Shown here piece after piece: positions 1 through 7,723 of a stretch of DNA of 32,334 nt. A program made the position numbers and the translations under genes. The notes under the pieces were generated by a model, which had not been told where the DNA came from, did not search any database, and saw nothing but the letters and a program-made list of their open reading frames with translations. This stretch comes from DATBLZ01 sp036555065 (GTDB lineage Bacteria > Pseudomonadota > Gammaproteobacteria > Steroidobacterales > Rariloculaceae): positions 1 to 32,334 of the forward strand of contig DATBLZ010000006.1 in the NCBI GenBank assembly GCA_036555065.1, read 5' to 3'. Positions within the stretch are counted from its first letter, which is position 1. The number at the start of each line of letters is the position of its first letter.

Positions 1-396
1 GAGGAATCCGTCCGCATCAGCCGCTATTCGCCGGCTCCGGGGGCGCCGCCGGCCGGCGCCCCGGTCGTGACCCACACGGTCGCCACACCCGCAGCGGGCG
101 CGACCACCGCACCCGCGGCTCCGGCTGCCGCCGCGGCTGCCGCCCCCGAGCCCCCGCCGGGCCATCAGATCACGGCGCCGATGGTCGGGACGTTCTACGC
201 CGCCCCGAGCCCGGGTGCGAAGCCGTTCGTCGAGATCGGCTCGGCGGTTGCGGCCGGCGACACGCTCTGCGTCATCGAAGCCATGAAGATGATGAATCAG
301 ATCGAATCGGACGTTAAAGGGCGCGTGGTCAGCATCCTTTGCGAGAACGGGAGCCCGGTCGAGTTCGGCCAACTGCTGTTCATCATCGAGCCCTAA
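1..396 (+). CDS. accB: Biotin carboxyl carrier protein of acetyl-CoA carboxylase, 5' end outside the window
   Basis: Carries the biotin that AccC carboxylates and presents it to the carboxyltransferase in the first step of fatty-acid synthesis (cytosol). The frame is open from base 1. Its first residues, EESVRISR, match the end of the conserved N-terminal region of AccB, so the true start lies upstream and the GTG at 67 is internal. An Ala/Pro-rich linker follows, then the biotinyl domain with the EAMKMMNQI motif; the biotinylated Lys is codon 286-288. The TAA at 394-396 lies 7 bases before the accC ATG, the usual accBC operon. Identification is secure; only the N-terminus is missing. Confidence 0.95.
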   Translation, partial: EESVRISRYSPAPGAPPAGAPVVTHTVATPAAGATTAPAAPAAAAAAAPEPPPGHQITAPMVGTFYAAPSPGAKPFVEIGSAVAAGDTLCVIEAMKMMNQIESDVKGRVVSILCENGSPVEFGQLLFIIEP

Positions 397-403
397 CGCC
401 GCG

Positions 404-1747
404 ATGCTCGACAAGGTCCTGATCGCAAATCGCGGGGAGATCGCGCTGCGCATTTGGCGCGCGTGCCGCGAATTGGGCATCAAGACCGTGGCCGTGCATT
501 CGATCCCGGATTCCAACCTCCAGCACGTGCTGCTCGCCGAGGAGACCGTGTGCATCGGCCCCGCGCCGTCGGCGTCGAGTTATCTCAACATGCCCGCGAT
601 CATCGCGGCTGCCGAGGTCACGGATTCGGTCGCGATCCACCCGGGCTACGGGTTTCTGTCCGAGAACGCCGATTTCGCGGAGCGCGTCGAAGAGAGCGGG
701 TTCGAGTTCATCGGCCCCAAGGCCGAGACGATCAGGCTCATGGGCGACAAGGTCTCGGCGATCCGCACGATGCGCGCGGCCGGCGTGCCCTGTGTGCCGG
801 GCTCGGACGGCCCGCTCGGCGACGACAGCGAGGCGAACGCGCGGCTCGCGCGCTCGCTCGGCTATCCCGTCATGATCAAAGCCTCGGGCGGCGGCGGCGG
901 CCGCGGCATGCGCGTGGTCCACAGCGATGCGGCTTTGTTCAACGCGATCTCGATCACGAAGTCCGAGGCGCTCGCGGCGTTCGGCAACGATCAGGTCTAT
1001 ATGGAGAAATTCCTCGAGCGCCCGCGCCACGTCGAGTTCCAAGTGCTCGCCGACAAGCACGGGAACGCCGTGCACCTGGGCGAGCGCGATTGCTCGATGC
1101 AGCGCCGGCACCAGAAGGTCGTCGAGGAATCGCCGGCGCCGTTCATCACGCCCGAGCAGCGCGACCGCATCGGCGCGCAGTGCGTCAACGCGTGTAAGGA
1201 GATCGGCTATCGCGGCGCCGGTACGTTCGAGTTCCTCTACGAGAACGGCGAGTTCTTTTTCATCGAGATGAACACCCGCATCCAGGTCGAGCATCCCGTC
1301 ACCGAGATGGTCACGGGCATCGATATCGTCAAGACGCAGCTTGGCATTGCCGCCGGCGAGCGCTTGCCTTTCAAGCAAGAAGACATCCGCTGGACGGGCC
1401 ATGCGGTCGAATGCCGCATCAACGCCGAGCACCCGCGGACGTTCATGCCTTCGCCGGGCACGGCGACGTTGTGGCATCCGCCGGGTGGCCCAGGCATTCG
1501 CGTCGACAGCCACATGTACAGCGGCTATACCGTGCCTCCTTATTACGATTCGCTGATCGGCAAGCTCATTGCCTACGGCGAGGACCGCTCGGCCGCGATT
1601 GCGCGCATGACGACGGCGCTCAACGAGATCGTCGTCGAAGGCATTCATACGAACGTGCCGCTGCACCAGGAGATCCTCATGCACTCGGCGTTCAAGACCG
1701 GCGGCACCGACATCCACTACCTCGAGAAGCGCCTCGGGCTCAAATAG
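404..1747 (+). CDS. accC: Acetyl-CoA carboxylase, biotin carboxylase subunit
   Basis: ATP-dependent carboxylation of AccB-bound biotin with bicarbonate. The 447-residue product is the normal family length (E. coli 449). It begins with MLDKVLIANRGEIA, the usual N-terminus. The ATP-grasp glycine-rich loop SGGGGGRGM is near residues 161-169, and EMNTRIQVEHPVTE, which holds catalytic and metal-binding residues, is near 288-301. It sits directly behind accB and prmA starts 5 bases after its stop, so one transcript is likely. Nothing is unusual apart from VHSIPDSN near residue 31, where many homologues have VHST. Confidence 0.97.
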   Translation: MLDKVLIANRGEIALRIWRACRELGIKTVAVHSIPDSNLQHVLLAEETVCIGPAPSASSYLNMPAIIAAAEVTDSVAIHPGYGFLSENADFAERVEESGFEFIGPKAETIRLMGDKVSAIRTMRAAGVPCVPGSDGPLGDDSEANARLARSLGYPVMIKASGGGGGRGMRVVHSDAALFNAISITKSEALAAFGNDQVYMEKFLERPRHVEFQVLADKHGNAVHLGERDCSMQRRHQKVVEESPAPFITPEQRDRIGAQCVNACKEIGYRGAGTFEFLYENGEFFFIEMNTRIQVEHPVTEMVTGIDIVKTQLGIAAGERLPFKQEDIRWTGHAVECRINAEHPRTFMPSPGTATLWHPPGGPGIRVDSHMYSGYTVPPYYDSLIGKLIAYGEDRSAAIARMTTALNEIVVEGIHTNVPLHQEILMHSAFKTGGTDIHYLEKRLGLK

Positions 1748-1752
1748 CGGCC

Positions 1753-2634
1753 GTGGGCTGGCAGCAACTCGTCGTCCATGTGCGCGCCGAGGACGTGCCG
1801 CAGGCCGAGGCGTTGCTGCGGCTCGCCGGCGCCGCCGCGCTCGCGGCCGGCGATGCCGCCGACGACGCGCTCTTCGAGCCGGCGCCGGGCGCGACGCCGC
1901 TCTGGCCGCACGTCGAGCTTCATGCGCTATTCGCTGCGGACGTCGACCTCGACCGCCTGCGCGCGCTCGTCGAGGCCGCTGTTCACACGGAGGAAGCGTC
2001 GTCGATTTCCGCCGTCGAGGAATGGGATTGGCACGCCGCGTGGCGCGAGCGGATCACGCCGCTCGAGTTCGGATCCGCGCTCACGATCGTGCCCGCCGAC
2101 GGTGCCTTAGCCGCGGAAGGAGCGACGGTCAGGCTCCACATGGGTCTCGCGTTCGGCACGGGCCGACATCCGACGACGGCGATGTGCTTGGACTGGCTCG
2201 CGCGGCACCCGCCGCGCGGCGCGCGTGTGCTCGATTTCGGCTGCGGCTCGGGCGTTCTTGCGCTCGCGGCGCTCGCGCTCGGCGCAAAGCGCTGCTGGGC
2301 CGTCGACCACGATCCCCAGGCGCTCATCGCGACGAAGGACAACGCGCAACTCAACGACCTCGGGCGGTCGCTCTGGGTCGGCCCACCCGAGCGCTTGCCC
2401 CGGGTCGAGGTCGGCCTCGTGCTCGCGAACATCCTCGCCGGCACGCTCATCGACCTCGCGCCGCGCTTCGCAGAGTGCACAGAGCCCGGGGCGACGGTCG
2501 TCTTGACCGGGATACTCGCGGATCAGCGCGAGGCGGTCGAGGCGGCGTATTCGGCGAGCTTCGAGGCGTTCGCAAGCGCCGCCCAGGAGCAGTGGCTCTG
2601 CATCACGGCAAGGCGCAGACGCGCGGTCGAGTAG
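1753..2634 (+). CDS. prmA: Ribosomal protein L11 methyltransferase
   Basis: SAM-dependent N-methylation of ribosomal protein L11 in the cytosol. I chose the GTG at 1753, five bases after the accC stop, because it gives 293 residues, the E. coli PrmA length, and a typical start (MGWQQLVVHV). The frame is open much further upstream, but that part lies under accC. A PrmA-specific N-terminal domain comes first. Then come GLAFGTGRHPTT (about residues 131-142), SAM motif I DFGCGSG (161-167) and NILAGTLIDLAP in the NPPF/NILA position of the active site. It is probably translated with accC. The accC-prmA adjacency is common in gammaproteobacteria. Confidence 0.94.
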   Translation: MGWQQLVVHVRAEDVPQAEALLRLAGAAALAAGDAADDALFEPAPGATPLWPHVELHALFAADVDLDRLRALVEAAVHTEEASSISAVEEWDWHAAWRERITPLEFGSALTIVPADGALAAEGATVRLHMGLAFGTGRHPTTAMCLDWLARHPPRGARVLDFGCGSGVLALAALALGAKRCWAVDHDPQALIATKDNAQLNDLGRSLWVGPPERLPRVEVGLVLANILAGTLIDLAPRFAECTEPGATVVLTGILADQREAVEAAYSASFEAFASAAQEQWLCITARRRRAVE

Positions 2635-2647
2635 AATGTAGCCACGG

Positions 2648-3670
2648 ATGTCGCTACTCACTCGCTGCCCTCAGTGTCAGACGACCTTCCGCATCAGCGA
2701 GGAGATGCTGCGCAAGGCCGCGGGACAAGTGCGCTGCGGCCGCTGCTCGAACGTTTTCAATGCCCATCTCGGGTTGCACGATTCCGAGGACGCGCCGAAG
2801 GCGCGTCCGGCGTCACCCGCGTCGGCGCCCTCTCCCGCACCGGCACCCGCGCCGGCACCGACGGCCCCGGCTGCGCCGCCACCCGCAGTACCTACCACAT
2901 CGAAGTCGTCGGCTTGGCCGGAAATCTTGGAGACGCCGGCCGCCACGGAACCACGGCTGCGAGCCGTCCCCACACCCGAGCCGGCGGTCACGAAGAGCGC
3001 CGACGTGTCAGCACCGAGTGGAAGCGACTCTCGTGGTGGCAGCGACTTCAGTCGCGATCGCGTCGCGGCGATGCTCACGGACTCGGCGCCCGAGCTCGGC
3101 GCTTCGGGACCGCCAAGCGCCGGCGAGCTTTGGACGCTGACGCAGGTCGCTTCCCCGCCCCGGAGCCGGCTCTGGACGGCCGCGGCGGTCTTGGCCGGGC
3201 TCGCCTTGGTCGTCCAGGTCGCGCACTCGTTCAGCGACGTGCTCGCGACGCGCGTCCCGCTGGTCCAACGCGCCTACGCGGCGCTCGGCTTGACGCTCGT
3301 GCCGCGCTGGGACCTCGATCGATACGAGGTGCTCGGGGCGACAGCGGCGATGAGTCCGGGCGAGTCGGGCCGCGGCAACCTCGTCATCACGGCGCGCATC
3401 CGCAATCGCGGAACGCTCGCGCAACCTTACCCTCAGGTTCAACTGCGTCTCCTAGATCGTTGGGAACGCACGGTCGGACGACGCGCATTCGTTCCGGCGG
3501 ACTATGGCGCCGCGACCGTCGCGCCCGGTGCGATGCTCGCTCCTGGTGCAAGCGTCACCGCAGAGCTCGTCGTCGTCGATCCAGGACCCGACGCGGCCGG
3601 ATTCGAAATCGATGTCTGCGTCGTCGGAGCGACGGGGTTGCGTTGCGACGGCGACGACGTGTTCGAGTAG
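2648..3670 (+). CDS. Zinc-ribbon (MJ0042-type) and DUF3426 membrane protein
   Basis: A 340-residue protein of the family usually found between prmA and fis; its function is not established. The N-terminus carries a four-cysteine zinc ribbon (C7, C10, C30, C33). A long Pro/Ala-rich linker follows (about 50-120), then one hydrophobic segment (about 175-195), then a C-terminal DUF3426 domain with a VTARIRNRGTLAQPYP-like beta pattern. This suggests a cytoplasmic zinc ribbon and a periplasmic domain. Residues 125-139 (GSDSRGGSDFSRDRV) are encoded by REP-type repeat DNA read in frame. It starts 13 bases after prmA. The dusB gene found next to fis in enterics is absent. Confidence 0.85.
   Translation: MSLLTRCPQCQTTFRISEEMLRKAAGQVRCGRCSNVFNAHLGLHDSEDAPKARPASPASAPSPAPAPAPAPTAPAAPPPAVPTTSKSSAWPEILETPAATEPRLRAVPTPEPAVTKSADVSAPSGSDSRGGSDFSRDRVAAMLTDSAPELGASGPPSAGELWTLTQVASPPRSRLWTAAAVLAGLALVVQVAHSFSDVLATRVPLVQRAYAALGLTLVPRWDLDRYEVLGATAAMSPGESGRGNLVITARIRNRGTLAQPYPQVQLRLLDRWERTVGRRAFVPADYGAATVAPGAMLAPGASVTAELVVVDPGPDAAGFEIDVCVVGATGLRCDGDDVFE
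3035..3056 (+). repeat. REP-type palindrome inside the zinc-ribbon gene
   Basis: The stem GCGAC-TTCA-GTCGC (3042-3055) is preceded by GTGGCA, matching the repeat seen six more times in the window. The segment GCGACTCTCGT just upstream (from 3024) looks like the tail of a second copy, as in the copy at 25042. It is read through in frame and encodes GGSDFSRD in the linker of the zinc-ribbon protein. Confidence 0.75.
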
Positions 3671-3713
3671 GCGCAAAAAAAATCTCTCTCTTTCGTTCGT
3701 TCCAGATTTTTCG

Positions 3714-3722
3714 TGCTATGAT
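3714..3722 (+). promoter_or_regulatory. Extended -10 promoter element upstream of fis
   Basis: TGCTATGAT is an extended -10 (TGn plus TATGAT, 5 of 6 to consensus). It lies downstream of the zinc-ribbon stop at 3670 and an A/T-rich stretch (about 3675-3690). No good -35 is visible at 17 bases (TTCGTT-like at best). The bases after the -10 (CTCGCCC) are GC-rich, which is typical of promoters under stringent or growth-rate control, as known for E. coli fis. The leader to the chosen fis start would be about 135 bases. Confidence 0.5.
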
Positions 3723-3865
3723 TTTCTCGCCCTACGATCGGTGACTCCACCGAAAATTAGTAAAGGGCTCTTAGATTGCAGCAGACCGTAGTCGCGTCAT
3801 TGGGGATGGCGCCGCTTTCGGTCATTGGGGTGACGCCGGAACGGATGCCGGTAAGGGAGAGCGTC

Positions 3866-4174
3866 GTGACGAGCATTAGCATTCAGAAAAGATCGAGCGC
3901 GAAGAAAGCGCTCGGCAGACCACCGCGCGTCGGCATCAAGAACAAGACGCTCTGTACGCTCACTGACGAAGCTCTGCGCGTGTATTTCGCGCAGCTCAAC
4001 GGCCATAAGCCCGGCGACCTCTACGATCTCGTGCTCGGCGAGGTCGAGCGCCCGCTGTTCACGGCCGTGCTCCGATACACGAACGGCAACCAGAGCGAGG
4101 CGGCCGACATCCTCGGCATCAACCGCGGGACGCTCCGGAAGAAGCTCAAGTCCTACAAGCTGACGGGCGGATGA
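3866..4174 (+). CDS. fis: Fis-family nucleoid-associated DNA-binding protein
   Basis: Small DNA-bending, growth-phase regulatory protein. The C-terminal half holds the Fis helix-turn-helix, NQSEAADILGINRGTLRKKL. I chose the GTG at 3866 because AGGGAG lies 7 bases upstream and the product is 102 residues, close to the 98 of E. coli Fis. The same frame is open further up, with an ATG at 3845 (109 aa), an ATG at 3806 (122 aa) and a TTG at 3776 (132 aa). The N-terminal part LGRPPRVGIKNKTLCTLTDEALRVYF differs from enteric Fis. The TGA overlaps the purH ATG (ATGA), so Fis and PurH translation are probably coupled. Start uncertain, family secure. Confidence 0.88.
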   Translation: MTSISIQKRSSAKKALGRPPRVGIKNKTLCTLTDEALRVYFAQLNGHKPGDLYDLVLGEVERPLFTAVLRYTNGNQSEAADILGINRGTLRKKLKSYKLTGG

Positions 4175-5739
4175 AGCGCCCGAGCCGACCTCGTCGCCGC
4201 GCGCTGCTCAGCGTCGCCGACAAGAAAGGCCTGGTTCCGTTCGCCGAAGAGCTCGTAGCCCTCGGGTTCGACATCGTCTCGACCGGCGGCACAGCGGCGC
4301 TCCTCCGCGAAGCCGGCGTGCCCGTGATCAACGTCACCGACATCACGGGCTTTCCCGAAATCATGGACGGCCGCGTCAAGACCTTGCACCCGAGCGTGCA
4401 CGGCGGCTTGCTCGCGCGCGCGGGCAAAGACGACGCCGCGCTGCGTCAGCACGGCATCGAGCGCATCGATCTCGCAGTCGTGAACCTGTACCCGTTCGGT
4501 CAGGTTGTCGCGAACCCGAAGAGCACCGACGCCGACGCGATCGAGAACATCGACGTCGGCGGCCCGGCGATGATTCGCGCAGCCGCGAAGAACCACGCGC
4601 GCGTCGCGGTCGTCGTCGACCCGGCCGACTATGAGAAAGTGCTCGAGCGCTATCGCGGCGGCAAGCAGCCGCCGGCCGCGTTCAAGCGGCAGCTTGCGAC
4701 GAAGGCCTTCGCGTACACGGCCGCGTACGATGCGCAGATCGCGAGCTACTTGGGCGGACGTGTCGAGGATGCCGCGGCCGCGTTTCCGGAGCGTCTCGTG
4801 CGCGCGTGGCAACGGAAGTCGCTCCTGCGTTACGGCGAGAATCCGCATCAATCCGCGGCGCTTTACGTCGATCCCGGGGCGCCCGCGGGCGCGCTCGCAG
4901 CCGCGACGCTGATACAGGGAAAACCGCTGTCTTTCAACAACTTAACGGATGCCGACGCGGCGCTCGCGTGCGTGCGCTCGTGGACTGCGCCCGCGTGCGT
5001 CATCGTCAAGCATGCGAACCCTTGCGGCGTCGCGACGGGCAAGAAGCTCAAGTCCGCGTACGAGCGCGCCTATTCGAGCGATCCGACGTCGGCCTACGGC
5101 GGCGTCATCGCGTTCAATCGAACGCTCGATGCGGGCGCGGCGGAAGCGATCCTCGACAATCAGTTCGCCGAAGTCATCGTCGCGCCGAAGATCGAGGCGC
5201 GGGCCGCCGAGGTCCTCGAACGAAAGGCCAACATTCGCGTGCTCGAATGCGGCGAGAAAGCGGCGCACGCGCACGAGTGGGAGCTCCAGGCGCTCGACGG
5301 CGGCGTTTTGCTCCAGGAGCGCGACTGGGTCGAGCTCACGAAGCGCGAGCTCAAAGTCGTCACGAAGCGCAAGCCCACGAGGACCGAGCTCCGCGATCTC
5401 ATGTTCGCGTGGAAGGTCGTGCGCCACGTCAAGTCGAACGCGATCGTGCTTGCGCAGGACGAGAGGACGCTCGGCATCGGCGCGGGGCAGATGAGCCGCG
5501 TCATGAGCGTGCGGATCGCGGTCATGCAAGCGCAGGAGCAAAAGTTCTCGCTCAAGGGCGCCGTCATGGCGTCGGATGCGTTCTTTCCGTTTCGCGACGG
5601 CCTCGAGGTTGCTGCGAAAGCCGGTGTGACCGCCGTGATTCAACCGGGCGGCTCGGTACGCGACGAGGAAGTCATCATGGCCGCGAACAAGTATCGCATC
5701 GCGATGGTTTTCACGGGCCGCCGGCATTTCAAGCACTGA
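4171..5739 (+). CDS. purH: Bifunctional AICAR transformylase / IMP cyclohydrolase
   Basis: Last two steps of de novo purine synthesis: formylation of AICAR by 10-formyl-THF, then ring closure to IMP. The 522 residues match the family length. The N-terminal cyclohydrolase domain (MGS fold, about 10-155) shows ALLSVADKKGLVPFA, STGGTA and GRVKTLHPSVHGGLLAR. The transformylase domain shows the KHANPCGVA signature, and the protein ends in the usual MVFTGRRHFKH. It starts on the A of the fis TGA and its own TGA shares one base with the purD ATG. Confidence 0.97.
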   Translation: MKRPSRPRRRALLSVADKKGLVPFAEELVALGFDIVSTGGTAALLREAGVPVINVTDITGFPEIMDGRVKTLHPSVHGGLLARAGKDDAALRQHGIERIDLAVVNLYPFGQVVANPKSTDADAIENIDVGGPAMIRAAAKNHARVAVVVDPADYEKVLERYRGGKQPPAAFKRQLATKAFAYTAAYDAQIASYLGGRVEDAAAAFPERLVRAWQRKSLLRYGENPHQSAALYVDPGAPAGALAAATLIQGKPLSFNNLTDADAALACVRSWTAPACVIVKHANPCGVATGKKLKSAYERAYSSDPTSAYGGVIAFNRTLDAGAAEAILDNQFAEVIVAPKIEARAAEVLERKANIRVLECGEKAAHAHEWELQALDGGVLLQERDWVELTKRELKVVTKRKPTRTELRDLMFAWKVVRHVKSNAIVLAQDERTLGIGAGQMSRVMSVRIAVMQAQEQKFSLKGAVMASDAFFPFRDGLEVAAKAGVTAVIQPGGSVRDEEVIMAANKYRIAMVFTGRRHFKH

Positions 5740-7025
5740 TGCGAGTCCTCATCATCGGCAGCGGCGGCCGCGAGCACGCGCTCGCTTGGAAGATCGCGCA
5801 GTCGTCGCGCGTGCGCGAAGTGCTCGTCGCGCCCGGCAACGCCGGCACGGCGATCGAGCCGCGCGTGCGCAACGTGCCGATCGCGGCTTCCGATATCGAT
5901 GGGCTCGCCGCATTCGCCGAGCGCGAGAAGATCGATCTCACGATCGTCGGCCCCGAGCAACCGCTCGTTGCAGGCATCGTCGATCGTTTCGACGATGCGG
6001 GCTTACGCTGCCTCGGACCAACCGCGGCCGCCGCACGTCTCGAAGGCTCGAAAGCGTTCGCGAAAGATTTCTTGCAGCGCCATAAGATTCCGACGGCGCA
6101 GTACGCGCGTTTCACGAAGCTCGAGCCCGCGCTCGAGTATCTGCGCAAGCACGAGGTGCCGATCGTCGTCAAAGCCGACGGGCTCGCGGCCGGCAAAGGT
6201 GTCATCGTCGCACAGGATCGCGCGACGGCCGAGCAAGCCGTGCGCAGCATGCTCGCTGCGCATGAATTCGGCGCAGCCGGTGATGAGATCGTCATCGAGG
6301 AGTTTTTGAAAGGCGAGGAAGCGAGCTTCATCGCGCTCGTCGCCGAGGGCCACGTGCTGCCGCTTGCGAGCTCGCAGGATCACAAGACGCGCGACGACGG
6401 CGATCGCGGCCCGAACACGGGCGGCATGGGCGCCTACTCGCCCGCGCCCGTGGTCACACCCGCCGTGCACGAGCGAATCATGCGCGAGATCATGCTGCCG
6501 ACCGTCCAGGGGCTCGCCGCAGAAGGCATCGCTTACCGTGGGTTCATATATGCGGGCGTCATGATCGACGCCGCCGGCCAGCCGCGGGTGCTCGAGTTCA
6601 ACTGCCGCTTCGGCGACCCCGAGACGCAACCGATCCTGTGCCGCCTGAAATCCGATTTCCTCGACCTCTGCCTCGCGTGCTTCGAAGGCCGGCTCGCGAG
6701 AACGCCAGTCGAGTGGGACCCCCGCGCGGCCGTCGGCGTCGTCATGGCGAGCCGCGGCTACCCCGGCCCCTACCAAAAAGGCTATGCGATCACGGGGCTC
6801 GGCAACGTCGGCGGAGACTCAGTGAAGATCTTCCACGCCGGCACGCGCCTGCAAGGCGAGCAAGTCGTCACCGATGGCGGCCGCGTGCTCTGTGCGGTCG
6901 GCCTCGGCCGCGACGTCGCGGACGCGCGCGCGCGCGTTTACGCGGAGATCACGAAGATTCGCTGGGACGGCGCATTTTGGCGAACAGACATCGGGCACCG
7001 CGCGCTCGCTCGGGCCGAGCACTAG
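5739..7025 (+). CDS. purD: Phosphoribosylamine-glycine ligase (GAR synthetase)
   Basis: Joins glycine to phosphoribosylamine with ATP, the second step of purine synthesis. The ATG at 5739 shares one base with the purH stop and gives 428 residues, the normal size. The frame is open earlier but that is under purH. It starts MRVLIIGSGGREHAL, the family's nucleotide-site motif. The ATP-grasp region includes KADGLAAGKGV, and QDHKTRDDGDRGPNTGGMGAYSP and RFGDPETQ appear in order. purD is the last gene of the plus-strand run; a convergent gene begins after 53 bases. Confidence 0.97.
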   Translation: MRVLIIGSGGREHALAWKIAQSSRVREVLVAPGNAGTAIEPRVRNVPIAASDIDGLAAFAEREKIDLTIVGPEQPLVAGIVDRFDDAGLRCLGPTAAAARLEGSKAFAKDFLQRHKIPTAQYARFTKLEPALEYLRKHEVPIVVKADGLAAGKGVIVAQDRATAEQAVRSMLAAHEFGAAGDEIVIEEFLKGEEASFIALVAEGHVLPLASSQDHKTRDDGDRGPNTGGMGAYSPAPVVTPAVHERIMREIMLPTVQGLAAEGIAYRGFIYAGVMIDAAGQPRVLEFNCRFGDPETQPILCRLKSDFLDLCLACFEGRLARTPVEWDPRAAVGVVMASRGYPGPYQKGYAITGLGNVGGDSVKIFHAGTRLQGEQVVTDGGRVLCAVGLGRDVADARARVYAEITKIRWDGAFWRTDIGHRALARAEH

Positions 7026-7078
7026 ACGGATGCTGCCGGTCCGTTGCCGAACCTAGACTCGCCTGCGGCCAAGGTCTG

Positions 7079-7723
7079 CTACTCGCACGGCTTGGCGAGC
7101 AGGGCGTTGATCTCTTCCACGAACGCCTTCGACGCCTCGGTCGTCTGGAACGACGACGACCGCTCGCGACACAAGGCATCTCGAATTTGCGGGTTGGAGT
7201 TCAGGAAGTCGAGCCATGACTGCCGCTCCCCGTCGTCATCGCTGCGAATACACTCGCCGAGCTTTCCATAGGATCCCCACGGCAACTTTTGCCCGTCCGG
7301 CATCACCAAGATATGTCCGTGGACGAACTGCGCCGACCGGGCGGCGGTAACGGCACTCGGGGGTCGAGCCGCCCATTCCTCTTTGAGCGGGAAGGCACAG
7401 AACCTCACGACGGCGCCGGCTTCGAGAAAACTTTGGTCGATGCCGCGTAGATCGAGCCGTCGAAGATCGGGGCCTTCAACGGCCCAGCGGTGAACCTGCC
7501 CGCCCTTCGTCTCTTCTTCCACCGTCACGATCGAGTGAGGATTGACGCGGTCGAACCGCACGACGGTTCCCTGCACCCAGACGGGCGCGGTCAATACGAA
7601 CATGCTGGCCGAGTGATGCGCTTGGACGGCGCCCGCGCAAGCGAGCATCGCGATCGCCGCGGCTGCCAATTCGACGGCTCGACGCACGACCCTACGCGTC
7701 AACGAACGAAGCGGTCGATCCAC
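7079..7723 (-). CDS. DUF6152-family exported protein
   Basis: A 214-residue exported protein of unknown function. I chose the GTG at 7723 because GAGGAG lies 8 bases before it; this start overlaps the end of the M56 gene by 25 bases. A signal peptide (hydrophobic run ELAAAAIAMLACAGAVQA) is followed by HHSASMF, the His-His start of mature DUF6152 proteins. GTVVRFDRVNPHSIVTVE is the conserved core, with a beta-rich remainder. Four Cys remain in the mature part. The overlap with the BlaR1-like gene suggests shared transcription and that it is controlled or sensed by that module. An annotator could instead start at the ATG at 7798. Confidence 0.7.
   Translation of the reverse strand: MDRPLRSLTRRVVRRAVELAAAAIAMLACAGAVQAHHSASMFVLTAPVWVQGTVVRFDRVNPHSIVTVEEETKGGQVHRWAVEGPDLRRLDLRGIDQSFLEAGAVVRFCAFPLKEEWAARPPSAVTAARSAQFVHGHILVMPDGQKLPWGSYGKLGECIRSDDDGERQSWLDFLNSNPQIRDALCRERSSSFQTTEASKAFVEEINALLAKPCE

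Noticed and set aside
383..1717. Long open frame on the minus strand opposite accC (and similar long frames opposite or beside other genes, such as 2022-3140 and 4942-5736)
   Set aside because: High GC keeps shadow frames open. The products are Arg/Ala/Asp-rich with no domain pattern, and the true frames carry clear family motifs.
7026..7044. Short inverted repeat ACGGA/TCCGT after purD
   Set aside because: Five base pairs with a nine-base loop and no T-run; not convincing as a terminator.
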